A stretch of 64,000 nt of DNA from an uncultured Prevotellaceae bacterium. GTDB lineage: Bacteria; Bacteroidota; Bacteroidia; Bacteroidales; Bacteroidaceae. Each line of letters begins with the position of its first letter. Positions within the stretch are counted from its first letter, which is position 1. Position numbers and translations under genes: made by a program. This document shows, piece by piece, positions 34,833 through 42,889 of the stretch. The notes under the pieces are model-generated. The model was not told the DNA's origin. It saw only the letters and a program-made list of their open reading frames with translations, and did not search any database. The stretch covers positions 35,075 to 99,074 of the forward strand of contig CACYRS010000004.1 in NCBI GenBank assembly GCA_902776935.1, written 5' to 3'.

Positions 34833-35057
34833 TGCTATTATTATTTGAATTTTGATTGATTCTGTCTGCAAAGATAGTAAAACTATATTAAATAACCATT
34901 GATAATTGTCTCGAAAGGGTTACTTTGAAACATAAGCGAAAGAAAGTGTAACATTTCTGCGGGTTATTTGCAAAAATTCGCTCATTAGTTTGGTAGTACG
35001 CATAAAAAAGCGTACCTTTGCAGACGAAAAACCTATAGTAATGCTTAAAAAACACCT
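34833..35057. other. Intergenic region between GH43 and tRNA-Arg
   Basis: It contains the GH43 promoter box TATCTTTG (minus, 34869-34876) and the tRNA promoter (TTTG at 34988-34991, TACCTTTG at 35013-35020). An inverted repeat GTACGC (34996-35001) / GCGTAC (35010-35015) sits in the spacer and overlaps the tRNA -7 box. I see no open frame in it. Confidence 0.6.
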
Positions 35058-35129
35058 GCCCTGATAGTTAAATGGATATAACAAGGCTCTCCTAAAGCTT
35101 AGTTCCGAGTTCGATTCTCGGTCGGGGTA
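35058..35129 (+). tRNA. tRNA-Arg (anticodon CCT)
   Basis: 72 nt fold to a full cloverleaf: acceptor GCCCTGA with TCGGGGT (two G-T pairs), D stem GTTA/TAAC, anticodon stem AGGCT/AGCTT with loop CTCCTAA (anticodon CCT, decodes AGG), T stem CCGAG/CTCGG with loop TTCGATT, discriminator A35129. No CCA is encoded (CTA follows). The 3' 31 nt overlap, on the opposite strand, the end of the thioredoxin-esterase gene. The promoter is at 35013-35020. Confidence 0.92.
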
Positions 35130-36469
35130 CTAGGAATTAGTCGGCGAATTAGATAATCTGCTACGATGTCTGTTGTGCGGTAGATATCCTGTGAGAACCC
35201 GTGGTCGAAATATTCCTGAATGACCAGCTCACTCTTTGGCCAGATCTGGTGGAAACGTTCGCCGTAGGTGTAAGGAACAACACGATCTGCATTACCATGA
35301 ATAACGAGTGCCGAACCCTGATATTTGGCTGCTGTCTCATAGATAGGCAGACTGAAGGCTGTGCGGATGTATTTGCCTCCAAGTTTCAGACCTCCCCAGA
35401 GCTCTACATACTCGCCTGGGTCAAAGGGGTCATACTGTTTTCCCATCGTGTTGCCTCGAATGGCATCATCGCGAAGGACAGCTGCAGGAGCCATAAGTGC
35501 CACAGCCTTAAATGCCGGCTCGCCTAATTCTTCACTCAGTTGACCTGCTGTCATCGCAGCCACTACACCTCCCTGAGAATGACCTGCGATGGCAAGAGTG
35601 CTTACATATCTCAGATCTCTTACATACTCCACAACCTTCTTGGCATCCACTATCTCATTTGGCACAGTCATGTCCTTGAATTCTCCCTCGCTCTCACCAT
35701 GTCCGTTGAAGTCGAAACGGATGCTGGCGATGCCGTGAGCCTGTAATGTGTCGGCAATGAGTTCGAACAGCGGACCGTCCTTTGTGCCGCTGAAACCATG
35801 ACAGAACACCACCATCGGGCATTTTTCGCCCTGCTTCAGTTCTGGCTTCTGAATAAGAGCCTTCAGCTTTCCATGATCGCCATCGATGAATACTGTCTCA
35901 CCTTTCTGAGCGGCCTGATAGCCACCGGTGGTGAGTTCCTTCAGGTACTTATCCACCTTATATGTCAGTACTGTTGAGAGTTTTACCTGTCCGTCAGGAC
36001 CTACAATTACCATAGATGGAATCCACTTTACGCCATAGGCTTTGGCAATATCTGTCTCCTTAAATTTCTTCAGTTCGCTCACTTGAGGGTATCTGATGCC
36101 ATATTTCTTGATGGCATTCTTCCACGCTTGCACGTCGGTATCCATTGAGATGCCGATGAATTCGATACCATACTGGTGGTATTTCTCATACATGCGAACC
36201 ACCTCTGGCGCGTCCTTACGACAATCCGGGCACCATGAAGCCCAGAAATCTAGTACTACTGTCTTGCCCTTGGCATATTTTGACAATTGGATAGTCTTGC
36301 CTTCAGGCGTCTTCATCTTGAAATCTGGTGCTGTTGTGCCAGCCTTCACCAGTTCTGTTGCATACTTGTCGTCCATGTCAGGCTGGGCGAACTGTGCCTT
36401 TGTTGCTGTTGCTCCCATAATGAGCAGTACCAGTGACACGATAATACCTTTGTTCATAGCTGTGTTCAT
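35099..36469 (-). CDS. TlpA-like thioredoxin fused to feruloyl-esterase-like hydrolase
   Basis: 456 residues. A signal peptide (MNKGIIVSLVLLIMGATATKA) precedes a TlpA/ResA-type thioredoxin domain (about 40-190) with active site FWASWCPDC and cis-Pro in KWIPSMVIVG. An alpha/beta-hydrolase (about 205-445) follows, with VVFCHGFSGTKDGP (oxyanion HG), IRFDFNGHGESEG, AGHSQGGVVA (nucleophile Ser), HGNADRVVP (Asp) and YFDHGFSQD (His). The FDFNGHGESEG pattern resembles rumen cinnamoyl esterases. The last ten residues (STPTENRTRN) are encoded opposite the tRNA-Arg 3' half and are probably non-conserved. The upstream DMT transporter gene ends 17 bases away and may share a promoter. Confidence 0.88.
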   Translation of the reverse strand: MNTAMNKGIIVSLVLLIMGATATKAQFAQPDMDDKYATELVKAGTTAPDFKMKTPEGKTIQLSKYAKGKTVVLDFWASWCPDCRKDAPEVVRMYEKYHQYGIEFIGISMDTDVQAWKNAIKKYGIRYPQVSELKKFKETDIAKAYGVKWIPSMVIVGPDGQVKLSTVLTYKVDKYLKELTTGGYQAAQKGETVFIDGDHGKLKALIQKPELKQGEKCPMVVFCHGFSGTKDGPLFELIADTLQAHGIASIRFDFNGHGESEGEFKDMTVPNEIVDAKKVVEYVRDLRYVSTLAIAGHSQGGVVAAMTAGQLSEELGEPAFKAVALMAPAAVLRDDAIRGNTMGKQYDPFDPGEYVELWGGLKLGGKYIRTAFSLPIYETAAKYQGSALVIHGNADRVVPYTYGERFHQIWPKSELVIQEYFDHGFSQDIYRTTDIVADYLIRRLIPSTPTENRTRN

Positions 36470-36486
36470 ATTTTATGAAAATATAG

Positions 36487-37404
36487 TTATTCAAGTTTTT
36501 TACGAGATTGCCGATCAGAAAGAAACATACCTACAATGATAAGCGTAGTGCCAAGAAGGAACCAAGGGGTGATAGTCTCATTTAATAGCCACCATGCAAA
36601 GAGTATAGTGGTTATTGGGTTGAAATAGACCCAGTTTGTGGCCACTAGGGCACCAAGCTTGTCGATAACCCAGTTCCATACTACGAAGCACAACATGGAA
36701 GCAACAACGCCAAGGAACAACAGATTCCAAATCACATCGCTGCTAAGAAGAGTCTGAACAGACGGGAATCCAGGATATACTATGTAATAAGGAATAATGG
36801 TAATCAGACCATAAAAAAACACCTTGCGGGTTATAAAGAGTGTATTGTATCGCTGTAATGCCGTCTTCATGAGCAGAGAGTAGAATGCCCAGCAGAGACA
36901 TGCGGCAAATGCCAGCATATCACCGCGAGGCGAGAGATGAAGCACAAAATGACCATTAAGCACCACTATAGCCATTCCTGCACAGGCTATAAGCGAACCA
37001 ACTACCTGAGTACGGCCTATATGCTCTGAGTGGCGATAGACAATGGCCATAAGCAGCATTGCAAACAGTGGGCAGGTACAAACAATCAGAGAAGTGTTGG
37101 TGGCGGTAGTGTAGAGTAGGGCTGCATTCTCTGTCAGGAAATACATAGACCCTCCAGTAATGCCCAGCAGCAACATCGTAAATTCGTCTCTAATTGAAGA
37201 GGATAGCAACTTGAATCGTCCTGAAAAAACACTATATGCAGTCATCAGCACATAAGCGATGATAAACCTTATGGTGAAAATCTGTGCGGGGGAAAGTCCA
37301 TTCTGAAGCAGCATTTTTGTAAATACAAACGTACTGCCCCAGATAGCTATCGTTATGAAGGCCGCAAGATGGTATGACATCGTTCCGGATCTTTTCATTG
37401 TCAT
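36487..37404 (-). CDS. DMT-superfamily (EamA) transporter
   Basis: 305 residues with ten hydrophobic helices in two EamA repeats. Seen are IWGSTFVFTKMLLQNGLSPAQ in the first repeat (GST-xxFxK pattern), ALLYTTATNTSLI, and the second repeat around DMLAFAACLCWAFYSLLMK and WVYFNPITTILFAWWLL. Such inner-membrane carriers export amino acids or other metabolites; the substrate is unknown. The promoter box is the complement of 37425-37432 (TATCTTTG). Confidence 0.9.
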   Translation of the reverse strand: MTMKRSGTMSYHLAAFITIAIWGSTFVFTKMLLQNGLSPAQIFTIRFIIAYVLMTAYSVFSGRFKLLSSSIRDEFTMLLLGITGGSMYFLTENAALLYTTATNTSLIVCTCPLFAMLLMAIVYRHSEHIGRTQVVGSLIACAGMAIVVLNGHFVLHLSPRGDMLAFAACLCWAFYSLLMKTALQRYNTLFITRKVFFYGLITIIPYYIVYPGFPSVQTLLSSDVIWNLLFLGVVASMLCFVVWNWVIDKLGALVATNWVYFNPITTILFAWWLLNETITPWFLLGTTLIIVGMFLSDRQSRKKLE

Positions 37405-37520
37405 TGTTTTGCGTAATTGGAGGGCAAAGATACGAAGAATCTCGCAAACTGCAAAACATTCAATAATTTTTTTCGGATAACAGAATGAATGAAATATTTG
37501 GCGGTTTCAAAAGTATTTCG

Positions 37521-37528
37521 TATCTTTG
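37521..37528 (+). promoter_or_regulatory. -7 box TATCTTTG of the gene at 37558
   Basis: TATCTTTG at 37521, with TTTG at 37498-37501 as a plausible -33 element. The start codon ATG 37558 lies 29 bases downstream. Confidence 0.6.
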
Positions 37529-37557
37529 CCGCGAAATAGGTAGAAATAGACTTGGAT

Positions 37558-38418
37558 ATGAGAAAGATTCTGATTATAGCCCTGTGTATGATATACGTTA
37601 TGGGAGCATGGGCTCAGGGGGAGGAACTGCGGAACATGAAGGTGATGATAGGAATGAACAATCTTTCCTATAACAAGCCTGAGGACAAAGGAACCCTTGC
37701 AAAGGTTCTGGATGCTATTCTCACAGGAGAAGTATCCAAAGACCAAAGTAAGTATAAGGATGCAGTCAGAGCTGCTATAGTGAAAGGCTTGTCGCAGTCT
37801 CATCGTATCATTGCCATCGATGGACACTTGTCAAAGGAAGAGGCTGAACAGCCAAATGCGTTATATATTGACGGAACGGTGTCAAATCTGTCAACAACCA
37901 GTAAGACGGATAATTACGAGGTAGACGGTAAGACTCGTTATAAGACATATTATAAGGCTCTGATAGGTGTTACACTCCATATTAAGGACGCCAAGACGGA
38001 TGAGGTCATTGGTAGCCCGTCATTCAATCTCTCTCAATGGGATGTCTCTTGGATTGAGACTCAGGAAGGAGCAATGATGAAAGCTCTCGAGAAGTTGTCG
38101 TCAACGATAACAGACTACTGCAATAAATGGCTTCCATTATCAGCAAACGTGCTTGAAGGCGCACGTGATAAGAAGGATAAACAAAAAGAGGTATATATTG
38201 ACCTCGGTGCTGCTGAAGGAGCTTATGAAGGCCTGCATATGGGTGTCTATACTGTGAAGACCATTGCTGGCAAAGATGCTAAGAAACAGATAGGCCGACT
38301 GAAGATTATGGAGGTTCTTGGCGATGACATCAGTCTCTGTAAAGTTCAGAGCGGAGGTAAAGACATCAAGGCAGCACTCGATGCCGGAGAGACATTAGTG
38401 ATTCAGACCACTGACTAA
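37558..38418 (+). CDS. Exported CsgG/FlgT-like protein of unknown function
   Basis: 286 residues from ATG 37558, with a signal peptide (MRKILIIALCMIYVMGAWAQ). The middle (about 60-200) has the feel of CsgG/LpoB-type domains (AVRAAIVKGLSQSHRIIAIDG, YIDGTVSNLS, YKALIGVTLHIKDAKT). The end (about 215-286) resembles the FlgT C-terminal domain: EVYIDLGAAEGAYEGLHMGV, GRLKIMEVLGDDISLCKV, DAGETLVIQ. Those are envelope lipoprotein or outer-membrane assembly folds. The assignment is by pattern and not secure. It stands alone between its own promoter and a strong terminator. Confidence 0.6.
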   Translation: MRKILIIALCMIYVMGAWAQGEELRNMKVMIGMNNLSYNKPEDKGTLAKVLDAILTGEVSKDQSKYKDAVRAAIVKGLSQSHRIIAIDGHLSKEEAEQPNALYIDGTVSNLSTTSKTDNYEVDGKTRYKTYYKALIGVTLHIKDAKTDEVIGSPSFNLSQWDVSWIETQEGAMMKALEKLSSTITDYCNKWLPLSANVLEGARDKKDKQKEVYIDLGAAEGAYEGLHMGVYTVKTIAGKDAKKQIGRLKIMEVLGDDISLCKVQSGGKDIKAALDAGETLVIQTTD

Positions 38419-38441
38419 TCAATTAACATAACTAATTAACA

Positions 38442-38482
38442 AACCGCCCTGCAGCAAGTAATTGTTGTAGGGCGGTTACATT
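38442..38482. terminator. Strong bidirectional terminator
   Basis: AACCGCCCT (38442-38450) and AGGGCGGTT (38469-38477) form a 9-bp GC-rich stem with further partial pairing inside, followed by ACATTTTA. It lies between the convergent gene at 37558 and the GH9 gene that ends the long minus-strand operon. Confidence 0.8.
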
Positions 38483-38498
38483 TTATGTTGGAAAAATA

Positions 38499-40853
38499 TT
38501 ATCTTATGGCGTATAGATAAGCTAGGAGGGCCATCTTGCCTCGCATAGTCTCTCGAGGAGTGAACTCGCCATTAACCCAGAAGTATCGCTGGTTGAAATA
38601 AGATTCCTGACGAGGCCAGCCTTCTTCCCACTTGGGATAGCAGTGAGAAAGGAAAACACTTGCGTCACCACCATTATGACCAGGTGACCATGTCTCTGTG
38701 CCATTGAATGGGGTTTGTCCTGGATGAGTGCCTGGGTCGCCATCGTTACGGCCTGTAGAGTATATGTCTGTGATATGACGCTCGCCAAGACCAGTCATCT
38801 CAACGATGTTTCCAGGATTGCGTCCAAGAGCCCATCCTGCCTCAGTATACATGATGCTCTCCAACTGCTTCTTTTCTGCCTTATCAGCAATATAGTGAGC
38901 CAGCATAACAAGCTGGAGGTTCTGTGATGTCTGCCAACGGCTATCGTTAGCTGCACGACGAGATGGTCGCAGGGCTACATGGCTGATATTATAAGCCTCA
39001 GCTTGGTTACGGATTGCTGCTTTCAGGTTATTATAAAGCTCACCGTAATGACGCTCATGAGGACAGGTGATATAAGCCGCAGCTGCCCAGTACTGGCAGA
39101 AAGATATAATCTTCTTGCTTTCTTCATGCATTACGCCAACACCGAAGAATCCGTGTTTGCCTTTGCTGAAGAGGGTAGATTGGGCATCTTTGATCATGCT
39201 CTCATCTACCATAATCTTCTCCCATTGCTGATCGCCTGTGAGATTATAAAGGAATGCTGCTGCCATCTGACGGAAATCTCGGCCTCGCATCTGCATCGAG
39301 CCTATATCCTGAAGATCGTCGAGCTGTCTGTTCTCTTGTCGCTCTGCAAAGCGGAAGGCTCGGATGGCCTCTTCGGTATAATAGTCTCTTAGCTCATCAC
39401 AGCCATGAAGACGTAAAGCCTCTGCGATGATGGCACAGTTGGCTGCGTTAGCCCATGCAGCCATCGTGGTGCATCCAGCCTGGAACATCACGCTCCAGTC
39501 CCAACTGGGATTAGTGACACCCTGAGAATAAGCCTCACCATCGCGGATAGAGAGGAAGAAATCCACCTCGTTGCGAGCCTCGTTGATGAGGTCTGGAAGA
39601 CCGTCTCCACTCTCGCTGATGCCAAGATTATCATCAGAGATTTTTCCTCCACTGAGTATATACGGCAGAAGCATGTCGTAGATGTTACTTACGTGAGCCA
39701 GATGACGGTCCCAGTCGAAAGCATCAGAGTGACCTCCCTTGACATCGAGGGCTACAGGGTTGCCAGACAAACGATGCTCCCAAAATATAGATTCTTTTAC
39801 TGGCTTGAAATGCGGCTCGTCCCACACGTCGGTATGCAGCTCTGCCCATCCTGGGCTCCAAGGATGGAAGTCGGTCTTATAGATGGTAAAGCCCTTTGGG
39901 TCTTCCTCTGGGATAAACATAGGTTGACGAGGTGTTGGGAACACATGCCCAGGATCGTTAGGTTCTCCAAGTCGCATGTAATAATATCCACGAACGGAAT
40001 AGCGGAAAGGCTCGTAATAGATATCGTTTCTGATCTCAAAGTCCATGCTACAGCCAACATCCTCTACCACCAATCGGTAGCATCCTGGTTTCTGGGCACT
40101 GAAGTCGATATTCCATACATCTGTGCCAACGAGGCTCTTGGCACCAGCTTCTTTATCTGATTCTGAGGCGCGCTTCCAGAACTTAACCTTTCCTGCACTC
40201 TGCTTTTTCTTGGTGTTCACATTATAGAGCCACACTTTGCGTCCCTCCCATTGGCTATAGTCACGCCCACCTCCATCGCCAAGCCACTGATAAAGGTCGG
40301 CTGCATGAAGAGCTTCCTTAGGAGTATAGCCAATGATGTTCACGTGGAGTGCTTCTGATTGACAATTCCAGATGTCGAATTTGATGGTGGCCTCTTTACG
40401 GTCAGAGCCGATATTCTCTGGGATTGTTACTTTATAAGTACAGCCCTGACGCATCGGCTTTGGCATCTGGAGAAAGAGCCAGTGGTCGTTCTCGCAGGTG
40501 AGGGTGTGGTCGATGTTCATAGGCTTTGACTTTCGCCAAACCTTTATTGGTTGGGCTGTAGCGAAGAGCTTGTCATCAGGTGAACTGATCTGCCAGAGAC
40601 CGGCATTCTGAGCCTCCGCAGCCTTCAGCCTCTCTCCGAAGACAAACAGGGTGTCGTCACCCTCAGAGAAAGAGTGCCCTAAAAAGGCGCTCTCACCAAT
40701 ACCTTTGTCTCTGTAATGCACTTCTCCATCACGGAACTGTATCATCAGATAGTCCTTGTCGATAATCTTGAGGCTGATAAACTTTGTTGCAGAAGCCTCA
40801 CTTGTAGTTAGAAGTAATAAAATTGCCAAAACGGCTTTTAATAGTCGATTCAT
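38499..40853 (-). CDS. Glycoside hydrolase family 9 (endoglucanase-like)
   Basis: 784 residues with a signal peptide (MNRLLKAVLAILLLLTTSEASA). An N-terminal Ig-like region (about 25-290) precedes an (alpha/alpha)6 catalytic domain with GGHSDAFDWDRH (the two catalytic-base Asp, usually DAGDY), ESGDGLPDLINEARNEVDFF, NPSWDWSVMF, WALGRNPGNIVEMTGLGERH, and a C-terminal Glu in FWVNGEFTPRETM as candidate acid. GH9 enzymes cleave beta-1,4-glucans. The DAFD variant could mean altered specificity. It starts 12 bases after the threonine-aldolase gene and is the last gene of a run headed by argD, an odd place for a cellulase. Confidence 0.82.
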   Translation of the reverse strand: MNRLLKAVLAILLLLTTSEASATKFISLKIIDKDYLMIQFRDGEVHYRDKGIGESAFLGHSFSEGDDTLFVFGERLKAAEAQNAGLWQISSPDDKLFATAQPIKVWRKSKPMNIDHTLTCENDHWLFLQMPKPMRQGCTYKVTIPENIGSDRKEATIKFDIWNCQSEALHVNIIGYTPKEALHAADLYQWLGDGGGRDYSQWEGRKVWLYNVNTKKKQSAGKVKFWKRASESDKEAGAKSLVGTDVWNIDFSAQKPGCYRLVVEDVGCSMDFEIRNDIYYEPFRYSVRGYYYMRLGEPNDPGHVFPTPRQPMFIPEEDPKGFTIYKTDFHPWSPGWAELHTDVWDEPHFKPVKESIFWEHRLSGNPVALDVKGGHSDAFDWDRHLAHVSNIYDMLLPYILSGGKISDDNLGISESGDGLPDLINEARNEVDFFLSIRDGEAYSQGVTNPSWDWSVMFQAGCTTMAAWANAANCAIIAEALRLHGCDELRDYYTEEAIRAFRFAERQENRQLDDLQDIGSMQMRGRDFRQMAAAFLYNLTGDQQWEKIMVDESMIKDAQSTLFSKGKHGFFGVGVMHEESKKIISFCQYWAAAAYITCPHERHYGELYNNLKAAIRNQAEAYNISHVALRPSRRAANDSRWQTSQNLQLVMLAHYIADKAEKKQLESIMYTEAGWALGRNPGNIVEMTGLGERHITDIYSTGRNDGDPGTHPGQTPFNGTETWSPGHNGGDASVFLSHCYPKWEEGWPRQESYFNQRYFWVNGEFTPRETMRGKMALLAYLYAIR

Positions 40854-40865
40854 TTCTTGTTGATT

Positions 40866-41894
40866 TTATATGAGTAATCTTTCGAGTTCGTTGATTTCTT
40901 CTTCTGTTGTTGCCCAGCTGGTAACAAAACGGCATATAGTATGTCGTTTGTCTGCTTGGCCGAAATGTGTAAACTGCATCTTCTCACTAAGTTTGTCAAC
41001 TTGTGCATTACCGATGATAACAAATTGCTGGTTGGTGGGTGAGTCGACCAAGAACTGATATCCTTTCTTCTTGAATATCTCCTTCATTCGCATCGCCATC
41101 TTAATGGCATGCTCAGAAAGTTTGAAGTACAGGTCATTTGTAAACAAAGCATCGAACTGCAAACCTATTAGCGCTCCTTTGGCAATCACAGCTCCATGCT
41201 GTTTCTGAATGGAGAAAAAGTGCTTATGAGCCTTGCGGTTTGTGAATACCACTGCCTCGCCACATAGAGCTCCTATCTTTGTTCCTCCGATATAGAATAC
41301 ATCGCAGTGACGAGCTAGATAGGGTAGGGTAATGTCGTTACCCTCAGCCATCAAACCATAGCCAAGACGGGCTCCATCAATATAAAGAGGAATCTCGTAT
41401 TGTTGACATACCTGATAGATGTCGTCAAGCTCTTTGGCTGTATAAAGGGTGCCTAATTCTGTTGGAAAGGTTATGTATACTAATCCTGGATGAACGGCAT
41501 GGTCCTTATTGCCATCGTGCATATAGTCGTCGAGATACTTGTCGAGCACCTTTGCTTCCATCTTGCCATCAGTGTCTGCGATAGTAATTATCTTGTGTTC
41601 AGTAAACTCAACTGCTCCAGCCTCATGAACATTGATATGTCCACTGCCCACACAGATCACTCCCTCATACTGATATAGCATCGAGTCGATTGTTGTTGCA
41701 TTCGCCTGGGTGCCGCCAGTAAGAAAGAATATCTGTGCATCGGGCAGACCACAAGCCTCACGGATACGTCCTTTGGCTCGCTCGGAGAACTCATCGAAAC
41801 CATAGGGAGTAGGCTTTGATGAGTTATACCTTACCAGATTGTCAAGAACCTCTTGACAGGCTCCGTTGTTATAGTCACATTCGAATGATATCAT
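40866..41894 (-). CDS. Low-specificity threonine aldolase
   Basis: 342 residues. N-terminal ISFECDYNNGACQEVL and FFLTGGTQANAT bind PLP phosphate, IDGARLGYGLM carries the PLP Asp, and YIGGTKIGALCGEAVVF carries the Schiff-base Lys. The enzyme cleaves L-threonine or allo-threonine to glycine and acetaldehyde. It starts three bases after the carbamoyltransferase stop and is therefore in the same transcript. Confidence 0.9.
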   Translation of the reverse strand: MISFECDYNNGACQEVLDNLVRYNSSKPTPYGFDEFSERAKGRIREACGLPDAQIFFLTGGTQANATTIDSMLYQYEGVICVGSGHINVHEAGAVEFTEHKIITIADTDGKMEAKVLDKYLDDYMHDGNKDHAVHPGLVYITFPTELGTLYTAKELDDIYQVCQQYEIPLYIDGARLGYGLMAEGNDITLPYLARHCDVFYIGGTKIGALCGEAVVFTNRKAHKHFFSIQKQHGAVIAKGALIGLQFDALFTNDLYFKLSEHAIKMAMRMKEIFKKKGYQFLVDSPTNQQFVIIGNAQVDKLSEKMQFTHFGQADKRHTICRFVTSWATTEEEINELERLLI

Positions 41895-41897
41895 ATC

Positions 41898-42863
41898 TTA
41901 GAGAGCTTCGAGCATGCGTTTGATGACTACAGAACAAGAGATCTCACGATTAGCAGCCTCTGGGATAACGAGACTGTTCGGCGACTCGATGACATCGTCT
42001 GTAACGATGAGGTTACGACGAACAGGCAGACAATGCATGAACTTTCCATTGTTAGTCCATGACATGTGTTCTGTATCTACAGTCCAAGAACGATCCTCAC
42101 AGGTAATCTTACCATAGTCTGCCAGGTTAGTCACACCTGGGTTACTCCAGTTCTTTGCATAGATGAAGTCTGCACCCTCAAAGGCTTTTTTCTGATCGTA
42201 TTCAACAACGGCATTGCCAACGAACTTAGGATCGAGTTCATACCCCTTAGGATGTGTAATTACTAAGTCTACGTCTGGAGCAGCGTTCATCCACTCTGCA
42301 AACGAATTGGGTACAGCCTGAGGCAAAGCACGGCAATGAGGAGCCCAGGTAAGCACAACCTTAGGGCGCTTATTGGTCTTATGCTCCTCGATGGTGATGA
42401 GGTCGGCAAAAGCCTGAAGGGGATGCACGGTAGCTGTCTCCATAGCGAAGACAGGACGGCCAGAATACTTAATAAACTGATTCAGAACAGTCTCTGCATA
42501 GTCGTATTCGCGATCTGTGAGACCTGCAAATGAGCGCACTCCTATGAGATCGCAGTAGCAGCCCATAACCGGGATTGCCTCCAGCAGATGCTCGCTCTTA
42601 TCGCCATCCATGATAACACCACGTTCAGTCTCCAGTTTCCAGGCACCTGCGTTAACATCGAGCACGATGACATTCATGCCAAGATTCATAGCTGCCTTCT
42701 GGGTAGACAGGCGTGTGCGCAGACTGTTATTGAAGAAGATCATCATCAGGGTCTTGTTTTTGCCCAGGTGCTGATACTTAAAACGTTCATTCTTAATCTC
42801 TTGAGCTTCGGCGAGGGCTTTCTGGATGTCGCCGATGTCTTGTACATTGATAAAACTTTTCAT
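41898..42863 (-). CDS. argF': N-succinylornithine/N-acetylornithine carbamoyltransferase
   Basis: 321 residues. The carbamoyl-phosphate motif is NNSLRTRLSTQKAA (STRT replaced by SLRTR as in this subgroup). HPLQAFADL, HCRALPQAVPNSF and FMHCLPVRRNLIVTDDVI are also seen. The sequence resembles Bacteroides succinylornithine transcarbamylase, which replaces ArgF in a pathway using N-acylated intermediates. Residue 90 (GDKSEHLL) is Ser where, from memory, the succinyl enzyme has Pro and the acetyl enzyme Glu, so the acyl preference is open. It lies between the SpoIIE phosphatase and threonine aldolase genes in the arginine/proline operon. Confidence 0.88.
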   Translation of the reverse strand: MKSFINVQDIGDIQKALAEAQEIKNERFKYQHLGKNKTLMMIFFNNSLRTRLSTQKAAMNLGMNVIVLDVNAGAWKLETERGVIMDGDKSEHLLEAIPVMGCYCDLIGVRSFAGLTDREYDYAETVLNQFIKYSGRPVFAMETATVHPLQAFADLITIEEHKTNKRPKVVLTWAPHCRALPQAVPNSFAEWMNAAPDVDLVITHPKGYELDPKFVGNAVVEYDQKKAFEGADFIYAKNWSNPGVTNLADYGKITCEDRSWTVDTEHMSWTNNGKFMHCLPVRRNLIVTDDVIESPNSLVIPEAANREISCSVVIKRMLEAL

Positions 42864-42889
42864 ATCTTGATTCTTTTATTAGTAACTAT

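Noticed and set aside
35058-35129. tRNA-Arg as an attachment site of an integrated element
   Set aside because: I found no second copy of the tRNA 3' end in the window and no integrase gene nearby.
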